Shown here one piece after another: positions 1 to 6,680 of a stretch of DNA of 64,000 bases. The notes under the pieces are model-generated. The model saw only the letters and a list, made by a program, of their open reading frames with translations. It was not told where the DNA came from and ran no database searches. Position 1 is the first letter of the stretch. Each line of letters starts with the position of its first letter. The position numbers were made by a program, and so were the translations under genes. Source of the DNA: a virus; IMG/VR virus record IMGVR_UViG_3300028800_000086, positions 1 through 64,000 of that record. One strand, 5' to 3'.

Positions 1-1
1 A

Positions 2-142
2 CGGATGCGGGAGGCGCTGGAGCAATGCTCGGCTGATTGGAGGTCGCCCCCATGCACGGTGGAACAGGGAGCGACCTATCTATTCCAAGAGTTTGCCCGA
101 CGCGCAGAGGTCGCACGCGCAGCACTGGGGAGCACAGGATGA
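2..142 (+). CDS. C-terminal end of an unknown phage protein (cut by window edge)
   Basis: A frame is open from the first bases to a TGA at 140-142, and this stop overlaps the ATG of the next gene (ATGA). About 46 residues are visible, with D-W-R-x-P-P early on and an E-F-A-R-R-x-E-V-A-R segment near the end that should be helical. An in-frame ATG at position 5 has no visible ribosome site, so the true start is probably left of the window. No family is recognised. The tight overlap with the Lar-like gene suggests one transcript. Confidence 0.55.
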   Translation, partial: RMREALEQCSADWRSPPCTVEQGATYLFQEFARRAEVARAALGSTG

Positions 143-459
143 CACAGGATAGCCTTCTGCCGTGCCCATTCTGTGGAGGTGCGGCGATTCAAGAGGATTT
201 GCAGTTAGCCATCGGCGGCGAGGGAGAGCCTTACTGGCTCATTTCGTGCAGCGATTGCGGCATACCAAGCTCTGAGGGATGCGACGAACGCGAGGCCATC
301 GCCGCATGGAACCGCCGCGCCCCGGATGCCGCACTGGAAGCGCTGGAGGAGATTCGCAAGGTCCGCGTGCCAAGCATGCGAGCGGACGCCCAACTCAACG
401 CCATTGATCGTATCGTCGGCACCGCCCTCTCCCTCTACCGCCAGCGGAGCAAGACATGA
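139..459 (+). CDS. Lar-like zinc-ribbon protein (restriction alleviation family)
   Basis: Protein of 106 residues. It starts with a zinc ribbon, LLPCPFCGG near residues 6-14, then C-S-D-C-G about 30 residues later, and the signature A-x-x-A-W-N-R-R. This layout matches the Lar family (Rac prophage restriction alleviation protein); the family name is from memory, the cysteine pattern is seen directly. Lar itself modulates type I restriction, but most phage members are untested. The ATG at 139 is chosen because AGGAGCACAGG-like sequence precedes it and it overlaps the upstream stop. The extra C-terminal half is a helical tail with no match. Confidence 0.7.
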   Translation: MTQDSLLPCPFCGGAAIQEDLQLAIGGEGEPYWLISCSDCGIPSSEGCDEREAIAAWNRRAPDAALEALEEIRKVRVPSMRADAQLNAIDRIVGTALSLYRQRSKT

Positions 460-531
460 GCACCCCAGACATCGTTGAGCCTTCGTATCGCGCTATCGGA
501 CATCTGACGAATTACAGAAAGGAGCTTTTGC

Positions 532-1230
532 ATGAACTTCGATCACATCTTCAACTGGAAACTTCTCGCCGGCAGCCACGACTTCCCGGGACCGGATGGC
601 GGCACCTGTATCAACGAGGCGGCGATCATCGCGGCTGGCTTCGAGTACAAGAAGGTCCAAGACGCCGCGGACTGCCCGCCATGCTTCTCGCCCGTGCTGT
701 CGGCTTACCTGATTGGCATCAACGACATGATGCCGGACGGTGAGCGCCAGAAGCTCATGCGCTTCGTCATGCGGTTGTCGGGCTCGGCGGATACGCCCGT
801 GATCGAGCAACAGCGCATTGAATTGATCGTGCTGCGGACGGTGCAACTAATCGTCTCGTCGGCAATGCACGCCACTCATCTGTCCGAGCAGGCTGTCGCC
901 TGCGCGAATGTCAAAACGTTCGCGGAATGCGGCGATGTGGCCGCGAGGGCCGCGAGTGCTGCGAGTGCCGTGAATGCCGCGAGGGCCGCGAGTGCCGCGT
1001 GGGACGCGTGTGCTGCGAATGCCGCGAGTGCCGTGAATGCCGCGAGTGCCGCGTGGGACGCGTGGGACGCGAGGGCCCCGTGGGTCGCGAGGGCCGCGAG
1101 GGCAAAACTTTACGCCGACTGCATCGCCATCGCCGAAGAAGCCTTCGCTATTGGAAAGCAGGCCGAGCCGATGGATACGGCGCGCGTCGAGGAGCGGCTA
1201 AACTCTGTCAAAGAACGGGTTCACGCATGA
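532..1230 (+). CDS. Alanine-repeat protein of unknown function
   Basis: Protein of 232 residues. The ATG at 532 follows a strong site (AGAAAGGAG, 7 bases away). The first ~130 residues are ordinary sequence with several cysteines. Residues ~136-190 are short Ala-rich repeats (patterns such as A-A-S-A and A-A-W-D-A), encoded by 9-12 base units of the type gccgcgagt. The end returns to a charged helix. Similar Ala/Trp repeats occur in small-gene regions of many large phages without known function. An overlapping frame beginning ATGAGCACC at 456 is not annotated because it covers this better supported gene. Confidence 0.6.
   Translation: MNFDHIFNWKLLAGSHDFPGPDGGTCINEAAIIAAGFEYKKVQDAADCPPCFSPVLSAYLIGINDMMPDGERQKLMRFVMRLSGSADTPVIEQQRIELIVLRTVQLIVSSAMHATHLSEQAVACANVKTFAECGDVAARAASAASAVNAARAASAAWDACAANAASAVNAASAAWDAWDARAPWVARAARAKLYADCIAIAEEAFAIGKQAEPMDTARVEERLNSVKERVHA
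940..1104 (+). repeat. Degenerate 9-12 bp tandem repeat inside the Ala-repeat gene
   Basis: Variants of gccgcgagt, gccgtgaat and gcgtgggac alternate for about 165 bases. The variants keep the reading frame and mainly encode Ala plus Ser, Asn, Arg, Trp or Asp. This is a likely site of copy-number change. Confidence 0.7.
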
Positions 1231-1298
1231 GCACCCCAGACGAACGCGCTCAAGGAAGCGAAGAAGTGACCTACGAAACCCGCGACAGGAGAAGGACG

Positions 1299-1625
1299 AT
1301 GAGCGATCTTATAATGCCGTTTAACGCGAAGGCGAACGACGAACAGGAACTGAAAATTTATTCGGCCGCGGATAAGATCACGCACCGTCTTTACATCGCG
1401 TTGGGCGTGAACCTTCCCGGCCTTCAGCAGGGCGTGTTCGATAATTGCCTGGACAAAGACTTCATCCGGTTCCTCGATTTGGCGTCGATGTTGATGGCCG
1501 ATCCGGCGAAGCCCGGAGCGCCGCCCGTCCCGGTTCCGCACCGCGTCTTCCGGGTGACTGACGCGGGGATGCGCCGGGCGCGCGAGCTTCAGGCCAAGGC
1601 CCAGATCGCGGCGGCCCGGTCATGA
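1299..1625 (+). CDS. Unknown small phage protein
   Basis: Protein of 108 residues starting MSDLIMPFNAK. The ATG at 1299 is preferred because AGGAGAAGG lies 4 bases upstream. A longer in-frame option begins at 1227 (ATGAGCACCCCAGAC, overlapping the previous stop) but lacks a comparable site. The C-terminus V-F-R-V-T-D-A-G-M-R-R-A-R looks like a short beta strand plus helix. It overlaps the next gene by ATGA. No family recognised. Confidence 0.6.
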   Translation: MSDLIMPFNAKANDEQELKIYSAADKITHRLYIALGVNLPGLQQGVFDNCLDKDFIRFLDLASMLMADPAKPGAPPVPVPHRVFRVTDAGMRRARELQAKAQIAAARS

Positions 1626-1897
1626 TCCTCTGGTTGATCCTGGGCCTGCTAGCGGTTTACGCCGCCGCCCGGGTCTTCTGCTTAGTCGGATTGCTCCTCT
1701 GGCTGGTCTGCCATCTAATAGCCAGCGTTCTGGTATTAGCCATTGAAATCCCCATCAAGGCGACCGTTTGGGCAATCCGGAGCGCCCTTCGCCGCTTTCC
1801 GGCCCGGATCGCTGCCTTGCCCACGGAAACCAGCCTTCCGGAGCGCCCGAAATCGGCCCGGTTTAGGGTCGTCCGCGGCGGTCGGGCGGACCCCTAA
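1622..1897 (+). CDS. Small membrane protein
   Basis: Protein of 91 residues. Residues 1-50 are very hydrophobic (LWLILGLLAVYAAARV, then LVGLLLWLVCHLIASVLVLAIEI), enough for one or two membrane segments, followed by an Arg-rich, probably cytoplasmic tail. ATGA overlap with the previous gene. It is the last gene of this plus-strand unit, directly before a terminator. Function unknown. Confidence 0.6.
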   Translation: MILWLILGLLAVYAAARVFCLVGLLLWLVCHLIASVLVLAIEIPIKATVWAIRSALRRFPARIAALPTETSLPERPKSARFRVVRGGRADP

Positions 1898-1902
1898 ACG
1901 AA

Positions 1903-1928
1903 AAACGCCCGGCAATCGCCGGGCGTTT
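1903..1928. terminator. Bidirectional terminator between convergent units
   Basis: Perfect 11-bp stem AAACGCCCGGC / GCCGGGCGTTT with loop AATC. A-rich sequence lies on the left and T-rich on the right, so it can work on both strands. It lies between the plus unit ending at 1897 and the late minus operon ending at 1951. Confidence 0.85.
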
Positions 1929-1950
1929 CATTTCGCAGGAGGAAGCGCGT

Positions 1951-2202
1951 CTAACCGGTCGACGTACCGCTATCGACGCGAGCTTGGGCCGCTGCCGCCT
2001 TCGCGTCCAGATCGTCTTCGAACGGCTTCAGCTGCGCGTCGATCGCGTCGAACGTCGACTGATCGATGCTGCCCGAACCGAACAGCGCGTCGGCCGACTG
2101 GCGGAGGTAGCTGACCATCGGCAACAGATCGGTACCAAGGCTGATGAGCGCCGGTCCATTAGCGGTGAGCCAAGCGACGGCTCCAGCGAGAAGTGCACCC
2201 AT
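1951..2202 (-). CDS. Small hydrophobic phage protein (last gene of late operon)
   Basis: Protein of 83 residues starting MGALLAGAVAWLTANG. The first ~35 residues are hydrophobic and may span the membrane. The rest is acidic and helical and ends in a Ser/Thr-rich tail. The start at 2202 is chosen because an upstream extension would run through the lipoprotein gene. Its place next to holin, lipoprotein and endolysin suggests a lysis or membrane role, which is inference. Confidence 0.5.
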   Translation of the reverse strand: MGALLAGAVAWLTANGPALISLGTDLLPMVSYLRQSADALFGSGSIDQSTFDAIDAQLKPFEDDLDAKAAAAQARVDSGTSTG

Positions 2203-2204
2203 TG

Positions 2205-2651
2205 TTAGGCTCCCGTCTTGATGTTGTAGATTGCGGCGACCTGCTTGTAGGCGTCCCACGCGTTCTGCGCGGCCATCACGGCCAGATCGAGTTCCGACTG
2301 CGTCGGACTGGCTGACAGGACAGTCTGTTTGCTCTGCACGAGCGTCACACGCATCGATTTCGCCACCTTCGCAATCGCCACGACGGCGGGATCGCTGGCG
2401 CAGAACGGTGGAGCCGATGAGTTGGGTTGGCCGCACGGCGGCTGCTTGGCGTAGTCATCCGCGAGAACGACGGCGACGCCGTACAGCGAGTTGATGCCGA
2501 GGACCGTGGCTTTGGCGGCGTCGATTGCGGATTGCGGGACAGGCGTGCTTGACGCGTTCTGCGCAGTGCTGACGGCGGTCGTCAACCAGCAGCCGCCAAG
2601 CGACAGACTAATTGCCGCGAGCGCGACGACTGAAAATAGACGTTTGAACAT
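2205..2651 (-). CDS. Lipoprotein, possible outer-membrane spanin
   Basis: Protein of 148 residues with a clear lipoprotein signal: MFKRLFSVVALAAISLSLGGC, lipobox L-G-G-C with Cys21. The mature part is Ala-rich and helical. In phages of Gram-negative bacteria a lipoprotein in the lysis block often acts as o-spanin. Here a TM plus coiled-coil protein (3954-4367) could be its inner-membrane partner, but the two genes are not adjacent, so the pairing is tentative. It is longer than most o-spanins. Confidence 0.6.
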   Translation of the reverse strand: MFKRLFSVVALAAISLSLGGCWLTTAVSTAQNASSTPVPQSAIDAAKATVLGINSLYGVAVVLADDYAKQPPCGQPNSSAPPFCASDPAVVAIAKVAKSMRVTLVQSKQTVLSASPTQSELDLAVMAAQNAWDAYKQVAAIYNIKTGA

Positions 2652-2665
2652 CGTTCGTTCTCCTT

Positions 2666-2998
2666 CTATGCCGCTACCTTGACGGCGTTGGTGGTGTCGT
2701 TTGCTACCGCGACCAATGCGGGCGCGGCCACGGTCGGGTCGACCGTTACCTTGACTCCCGGCGTCGGCGAGGAAGCCGGGCCAGCGACGGCGGCGAGCTT
2801 GTTCGCCGTGGTATGCGGGATGAGCTTGTACAGCAGGAGCGCCAACGTGACGATGCCGCCGATGCCGCCCAGAAGCGCATCCTTGAGCGTCGATGCGTCG
2901 CCCGGAGTGATCTTGCCCAAGGCGACCAGTACGCCGAGGATCGTTGCGACGATCATGCCGACCGAGGTCATGATCGAAGTTTTAATGTCTGAGTTCAT
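2666..2998 (-). CDS. Putative holin (two membrane segments)
   Basis: Protein of 110 residues. There are two hydrophobic segments, roughly residues 8-30 (SVGMIVATILGVLVALG) and 42-62 (LLGGIGGIVTLALLLYKL), separated by a short polar loop, then a Pro/Val/Ala-rich tail. This fits class II holin topology. It is the first gene downstream of the endolysin in the same operon, with an AGGAGA-like site. The role is inferred from topology and position. Confidence 0.55.
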   Translation of the reverse strand: MNSDIKTSIMTSVGMIVATILGVLVALGKITPGDASTLKDALLGGIGGIVTLALLLYKLIPHTTANKLAAVAGPASSPTPGVKVTVDPTVAAPALVAVANDTTNAVKVAA

Positions 2999-3008
2999 CG
3001 TGTCTCCT

Positions 3009-3734
3009 TTAAGTTAAAGCGGAACGCGTATCCTGACCAACGATGCCATCGGCAACCAGATTTCTAGCAGTCTGGAACCTGATGACGGCGGCTTTCGTCA
3101 TCGGGCCGAAATCACCATCGATCGATCCGGCGTAGAAACCGGCTGCATGCAGCTTCGTTTGAAGTTCCGCCACGTCGCCGCCGTTCGACCCTATGAGCAT
3201 GAGACGCGGCGCGGGTGGCGATGGCGTGACGCCGTTCTCCGACAGGTGCGTCTCGATGCTCCGGACCGTCTGTAGCACGCCGATCAGCGACGCCGCGTAA
3301 TCCGGCGCGGTCGCGTATCCGTCTCGTGCCATTCGCGTCAGGTATTCTTCGTCACTCATCGAATTGTTCTTGTCGAACACGTTCGCGTACCGCGAATTGT
3401 TCATGAGAAAGTTCATGTGGTCAGCGACGCCGTCTGCCAACGTCGGGTAGTCGCGGAACCAGCAGTCCATCGGAATGTCAACGCCGTCTAGGTGTTCCCA
3501 CGTATGGGCGAGCTGCCGCGCGCCCTTCCACCCGACGTCCGCCTTGATGCCGAAGACATTGTTGCCAATCGCCGCCGCGCCCCAGCCGGTTTCGAGCGCG
3601 GCTTGGGCGACGATCGCGGCTGGCGAACAGCCGATCTTATCGGCGGTAGCTTCGGACGCGTCGAGCATCTTCGCCGTCCACTCTGCTAGGTGCTGTATGT
3701 GCGGATCGGCGTAAGGCGTTGTGACTGTTCTCAT
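3009..3734 (-). CDS. Endolysin: FlgJ-like glucosaminidase plus peptidoglycan-binding domain
   Basis: Protein of 241 residues. Residues ~15-165 match the FlgJ/GH73 muramidase family: A-Q-A-A-L-E-T-G-W-G with the likely catalytic Glu, then N-N-V-F-G-I-K-A and the F-R-D-Y-P-T-L-A-D-G-V segment. Residues ~178-240 form a peptidoglycan-binding domain of the PF01471 type (V-A-E-L-Q-T-K-L-H-A-A-G-F, then G-D-F-G-P-M-T-K-A-A-V). No signal peptide is seen, so holin-dependent release is expected. The start overlaps the stop of a tiny membrane ORF, and GGAAGG precedes it. Confidence 0.88.
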   Translation of the reverse strand: MRTVTTPYADPHIQHLAEWTAKMLDASEATADKIGCSPAAIVAQAALETGWGAAAIGNNVFGIKADVGWKGARQLAHTWEHLDGVDIPMDCWFRDYPTLADGVADHMNFLMNNSRYANVFDKNNSMSDEEYLTRMARDGYATAPDYAASLIGVLQTVRSIETHLSENGVTPSPPAPRLMLIGSNGGDVAELQTKLHAAGFYAGSIDGDFGPMTKAAVIRFQTARNLVADGIVGQDTRSALT

Positions 3735-3832
3735 GGAGTGAACCTTCCGGGATGCGAAAGCATATGGTTGATAAGAAGCGCAATCATCGAGAAGAAACCG
3801 ACGACAAGAAGACTGATCAGCGTGCGACCCAA
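3731..3832 (-). CDS. 33-residue membrane peptide overlapping the endolysin start
   Basis: Frame from TTG at 3832 to TGA at 3731-3733; the stop overlaps the endolysin ATG (ATGA). It encodes a single membrane segment (LISLLVVGFFSMIALLINHML) with a short charged end. The TTG start is the best in-frame candidate; CTG or internal ATG starts are possible. Its place between a TM/coiled-coil protein and the endolysin, plus the translational coupling, supports a real lysis-associated peptide (holin or antiholin-like). Function is inference. Confidence 0.4.
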   Translation of the reverse strand: MGRTLISLLVVGFFSMIALLINHMLSHPGRFTP

Positions 3833-3957
3833 AGGCGCGTGTAAGCGCCCGCGATGCGCCCTTCCAGATAAGCTTTATCCTTGTTGCGCGTCTCGATGTG
3901 ATCGTTAAGCTTGGTTTCGATCGTTATTTGCTTCGCGATCACTTCAGCCAGCGTCAC
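3817..3957 (-). CDS. 46-residue soluble helical protein in lysis block
   Basis: GTG start at 3957 overlaps the previous stop (GTGA); the frame ends at TGA 3817-3819. The peptide is amphipathic and charged (V-I-A-K-Q-I-T-I-E-T-K-L, then a basic end). It overlaps the TTG of the next tiny ORF by 16 bases. The chain of overlapping stops and starts from 4367 to 3009 is the main evidence. No family recognised. Confidence 0.4.
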   Translation of the reverse strand: MTLAEVIAKQITIETKLNDHIETRNKDKAYLEGRIAGAYTRLWVAR

Positions 3958-4367
3958 TTCGGGCCGCCCGCAGGCAGCTTCCATAACTGCTCCTTCAGCC
4001 TGTCAAGTTCCTCGCTGTTTTTCTGGAGCCAGTGGCCTTGGGCATCGAAACGCGACGTTGTGGATTTATCGATGCCGTCGATGCGGTCGTTTAGGACCTT
4101 TACGCTCGCCGCCGTTCCGTTGATAAGTCCCTCCAACCTCGCCTTAATCTCGACGACTGAGCGGCTGGAGTCGTCCTGCTTCTCGACGACCTTGTCCAGC
4201 GTCCTTACTAATCGGTCGCCGCCCCAGGCAAAAACGCCCGCTACAAGCGGGGCCGTGAGTCCTAGGGCGATCATGATGTACCTCCCCAACACCATGACAG
4301 TGGCGTTGCGCGATTGGCGTTCAACAAACCTTTCTTTGCTTGAAGGCCCACATTCCTCGTAAACCAT
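3954..4367 (-). CDS. Membrane-anchored coiled-coil protein, i-spanin-like
   Basis: Protein of 137 residues. The ATG at 4367 is preferred over one 12 codons upstream because AGAGGAAG sits 7 bases before it. There is one membrane segment near residues 30-50 (YIMIALGLTAPLVAGVFAWG), then a long heptad-rich helix (L-D-K-V-V-E-K-Q, I-K-A-R-L-E-G-L-I, L-D-R-L-K-E-Q-L). An N-terminal TM with a long outer coiled coil is the architecture of inner-membrane spanins. The position next to the endolysin supports this, but XhlA-like haemolysin proteins are an alternative. Confidence 0.5.
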   Translation of the reverse strand: MVYEECGPSSKERFVERQSRNATVMVLGRYIMIALGLTAPLVAGVFAWGGDRLVRTLDKVVEKQDDSSRSVVEIKARLEGLINGTAASVKVLNDRIDGIDKSTTSRFDAQGHWLQKNSEELDRLKEQLWKLPAGGPK

Positions 4368-4424
4368 TTTTGTGCTTCCTCTCAGATCGCCCCAAACGAT
4401 CAATCAGAAAACCCACACCCCCAC

Positions 4425-5924
4425 TTAACCAACGGGGTTTACCGTCAGGAGAAATCCGGGACCCGGAGGGGCCTGCGCACTAGGTACCGCCGTTCCGCCG
4501 TACATCAATCCGGCAGCGCCGCCGGTATTCGCGGCGAGCGTCGCGTAATGCTTTCCTTCGGACAATCCTGATTTGGTTCCCGTGAACGCGGCGTTAAATC
4601 CGATCGTGCCGCCGCCGCCCGCCGTTTGGTTGATAAACAAGGAACCCGCTTGTTCGGGTCCGCCGCCGTCGAACAGGATACCGACAGCCAAATTGCTTCC
4701 GCCGACCACGCCCGTTCCCGTGACGCTGTACGAAATGTTTTGGCCTGCCCATACGAGGAAAGTATTGCGGATGGACGTGTCCACTTCCGGTATAGGGACC
4801 GTAGTTGTGTTAACAGTCTGATCGCCGCTAAATGTTGAGCTTTGCGGCTTGAACTGGCGGTTGAACCACGATAAAGTCAACGCCGCGCTGAAATGCGACG
4901 AACCGTCTGTCGCGATCATCCCGACAAGCGTCTTTGTCGCGTGGCCGGTGATTACCTCGATGCCGATGTTTCCGGCTGCCGTATCGGAATTATGCCCGGT
5001 CGCCAGCGTCCAGAATTCGAGGACGCCTGTCGCGCCGATCGCGACAAGGTAAACCGTACTCGCGGCGAGGTTCTGGGCCGGCGTTCCGTTGACGGTGACG
5101 TTCGTATTCGCTGCGGAAACGCCGCCCGAAGCGATCGCGATCTGCTGCCCGGCGACGGTAATTGCGTTGCCGTTGAAGGGGATGAGCTTGATCGACGTGG
5201 TGCTAACGTACTCGCAATAAACCTGACCGGAACCGGGCTTAGTCGCCGCCGCGAGTTGCGCGGGCGTGACGAAGCTCTGTGTATCGGTTCCGGCCGTGAT
5301 CGCGGCGGCGGTCGCCGGCTGGCCGCCTTGTATCTGGAGCTTGCCTGCCGCTTCCTTCCAAAGAAATTCGACATACATGTCGGCGATAAGCTCGTTGCCG
5401 ATACAATCCGAATTGTCGCGGCGAACGACGCCGACCGCGCCCCATCCCGCGTCGCAAGTCGTCGGCCCGTTATTCGTCGCCTTGACCTTTGTTCGAATTG
5501 GCGTGCCGTCGGGCGGCGCGACACTAATGACCGGATCGAGCGCGATGACGAGCGCGTTGACCGATCCGCTATCGACGCCGAAGTTGAAGCTTTGGGATTG
5601 GGCGTCAACATCCTGCACACAGGCTTCGATCTGCCCCGCGGTAACCATGTTGTCGAATAGGTCGCCGGCAATCCATGAGCGCGCAGTGGTTCCTTCCCGG
5701 GCGCGGAGAACCGTTAGCGTATCACCGATGCGTTTGGTGACCCAGACGATCTCGTGATCAGTTTCCGTCAACGCGTCCGTCAGCGTTCCGACGAAATACT
5801 GGGTGCCGACATCAGGGTCCGGAAACAGCGCTCCGGTTCCGACCTGAAGCTGGATAGTCGTTGCGACGTTAGTGATCGGCCCGGAAAGCGCCGATGCGGC
5901 GTTGTTAGCAGCGATAAACTTCAT
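4425..5924 (-). CDS. Tail fibre protein with shared N-terminal anchor
   Basis: Protein of 499 residues. Residues 1-200 are homologous to the N-terminus of the larger fibre at 25781-29575: both have A-L-F-P-x-P, G-D-T-L-T, A-R/Q-E-G-T, V-T-A-G and I-G-N-E-L-I at matching spacing. This block is therefore likely the virion attachment domain. The rest is Ser/Thr/Gly/Asn-rich beta sequence with a Pro-rich end, as in receptor-binding fibres. Start: AGGGGATGACGTC before the ATG. It is the last structural gene before lysis. Confidence 0.75.
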   Translation of the reverse strand: MKFIAANNAASALSGPITNVATTIQLQVGTGALFPDPDVGTQYFVGTLTDALTETDHEIVWVTKRIGDTLTVLRAREGTTARSWIAGDLFDNMVTAGQIEACVQDVDAQSQSFNFGVDSGSVNALVIALDPVISVAPPDGTPIRTKVKATNNGPTTCDAGWGAVGVVRRDNSDCIGNELIADMYVEFLWKEAAGKLQIQGGQPATAAAITAGTDTQSFVTPAQLAAATKPGSGQVYCEYVSTTSIKLIPFNGNAITVAGQQIAIASGGVSAANTNVTVNGTPAQNLAASTVYLVAIGATGVLEFWTLATGHNSDTAAGNIGIEVITGHATKTLVGMIATDGSSHFSAALTLSWFNRQFKPQSSTFSGDQTVNTTTVPIPEVDTSIRNTFLVWAGQNISYSVTGTGVVGGSNLAVGILFDGGGPEQAGSLFINQTAGGGGTIGFNAAFTGTKSGLSEGKHYATLAANTGGAAGLMYGGTAVPSAQAPPGPGFLLTVNPVG

Positions 5925-5939
5925 GACGTCATCCCCTTG

Positions 5940-6680
5940 TTAGTTGATGCTGACGACGAATTCGAATTGAAAAGGAACTTCCAGCACGCCGGCTTCCATA
6001 GCCGCCTTGAATATCGGAACTAGCGGACTCACAGGCATCGTGATAGTCCGCGTATCTAGCTCGTTGTAGTAGAACGTGTTGTATCGGCCTGCCCCATAGA
6101 TCGCGCCGCCCGTCGCGATGCGCCGGGTTGAAAGGAAGTTGATGCCGACGATATTGCCCGCGCCGAACGTCACTGAGACGGGATAGGTCTGGCCAGTTTC
6201 TCCCGCCGTTCCGTTGTCGCCCGTTAGGAAGCGCATGATGCGACGCTTCAACCAACGAATGTTGAAAATCTTTCCGTCGCCTTTCCAAAGGTGCCAGGTT
6301 AGCACGCGCTTAAACACGTCGTCGTTCGTCGCGTAAACGTTAGCCGGTCCGTGCCTGTGAATGCCGTTGTAGTCGTGCGTGTCGTAGTCGTACGTGTTGT
6401 ATGGTCCGTGGAAATGCCCGATGCCTGACGGCAGCACCGGCCGCTCCATTCCGTACAACCCTGCCGCGATCCAATCGAGAAGCGCGCCGGTAATCTGCGC
6501 GCCGGTATAGACCGGAAGGCAAATATTGACGAACCAATCGACGTACTGCTGGGTGAATTCGTTGTAGGCATCGACGAACGCCGCCAGGTCGTCGTCGTCG
6601 TTGTATTGCTGATAGAGATACGCGTTGATCGTTTGCGTCAGCGTCGTCGGACCGGACGGCGGAAAGCTATTCGGAATCAT
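5940..6680 (-). CDS. Baseplate/tail protein in gpI position
   Basis: Protein of 246 residues, overlapping the baseplate J gene by ATGA. The N-terminal part is helical and contains L-L-D-W-I-A-A-G-L-Y-G-M-E-R-P, a pattern I associate with DUF2612-type tail proteins encoded after gpJ. The centre is rich in His and Tyr, the C-terminus is beta-rich. By analogy with P2-like baseplates it would join the wedge to the fibre, but this is positional inference. Confidence 0.5.
   Translation of the reverse strand: MIPNSFPPSGPTTLTQTINAYLYQQYNDDDDLAAFVDAYNEFTQQYVDWFVNICLPVYTGAQITGALLDWIAAGLYGMERPVLPSGIGHFHGPYNTYDYDTHDYNGIHRHGPANVYATNDDVFKRVLTWHLWKGDGKIFNIRWLKRRIMRFLTGDNGTAGETGQTYPVSVTFGAGNIVGINFLSTRRIATGGAIYGAGRYNTFYYNELDTRTITMPVSPLVPIFKAAMEAGVLEVPFQFEFVVSIN

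Noticed and set aside
456-743. Gene beginning ATGAGCACC at 456
   Set aside because: It overlaps the better supported gene at 532 for most of its length and lacks a ribosome site; only its start resembles the one at 1227.
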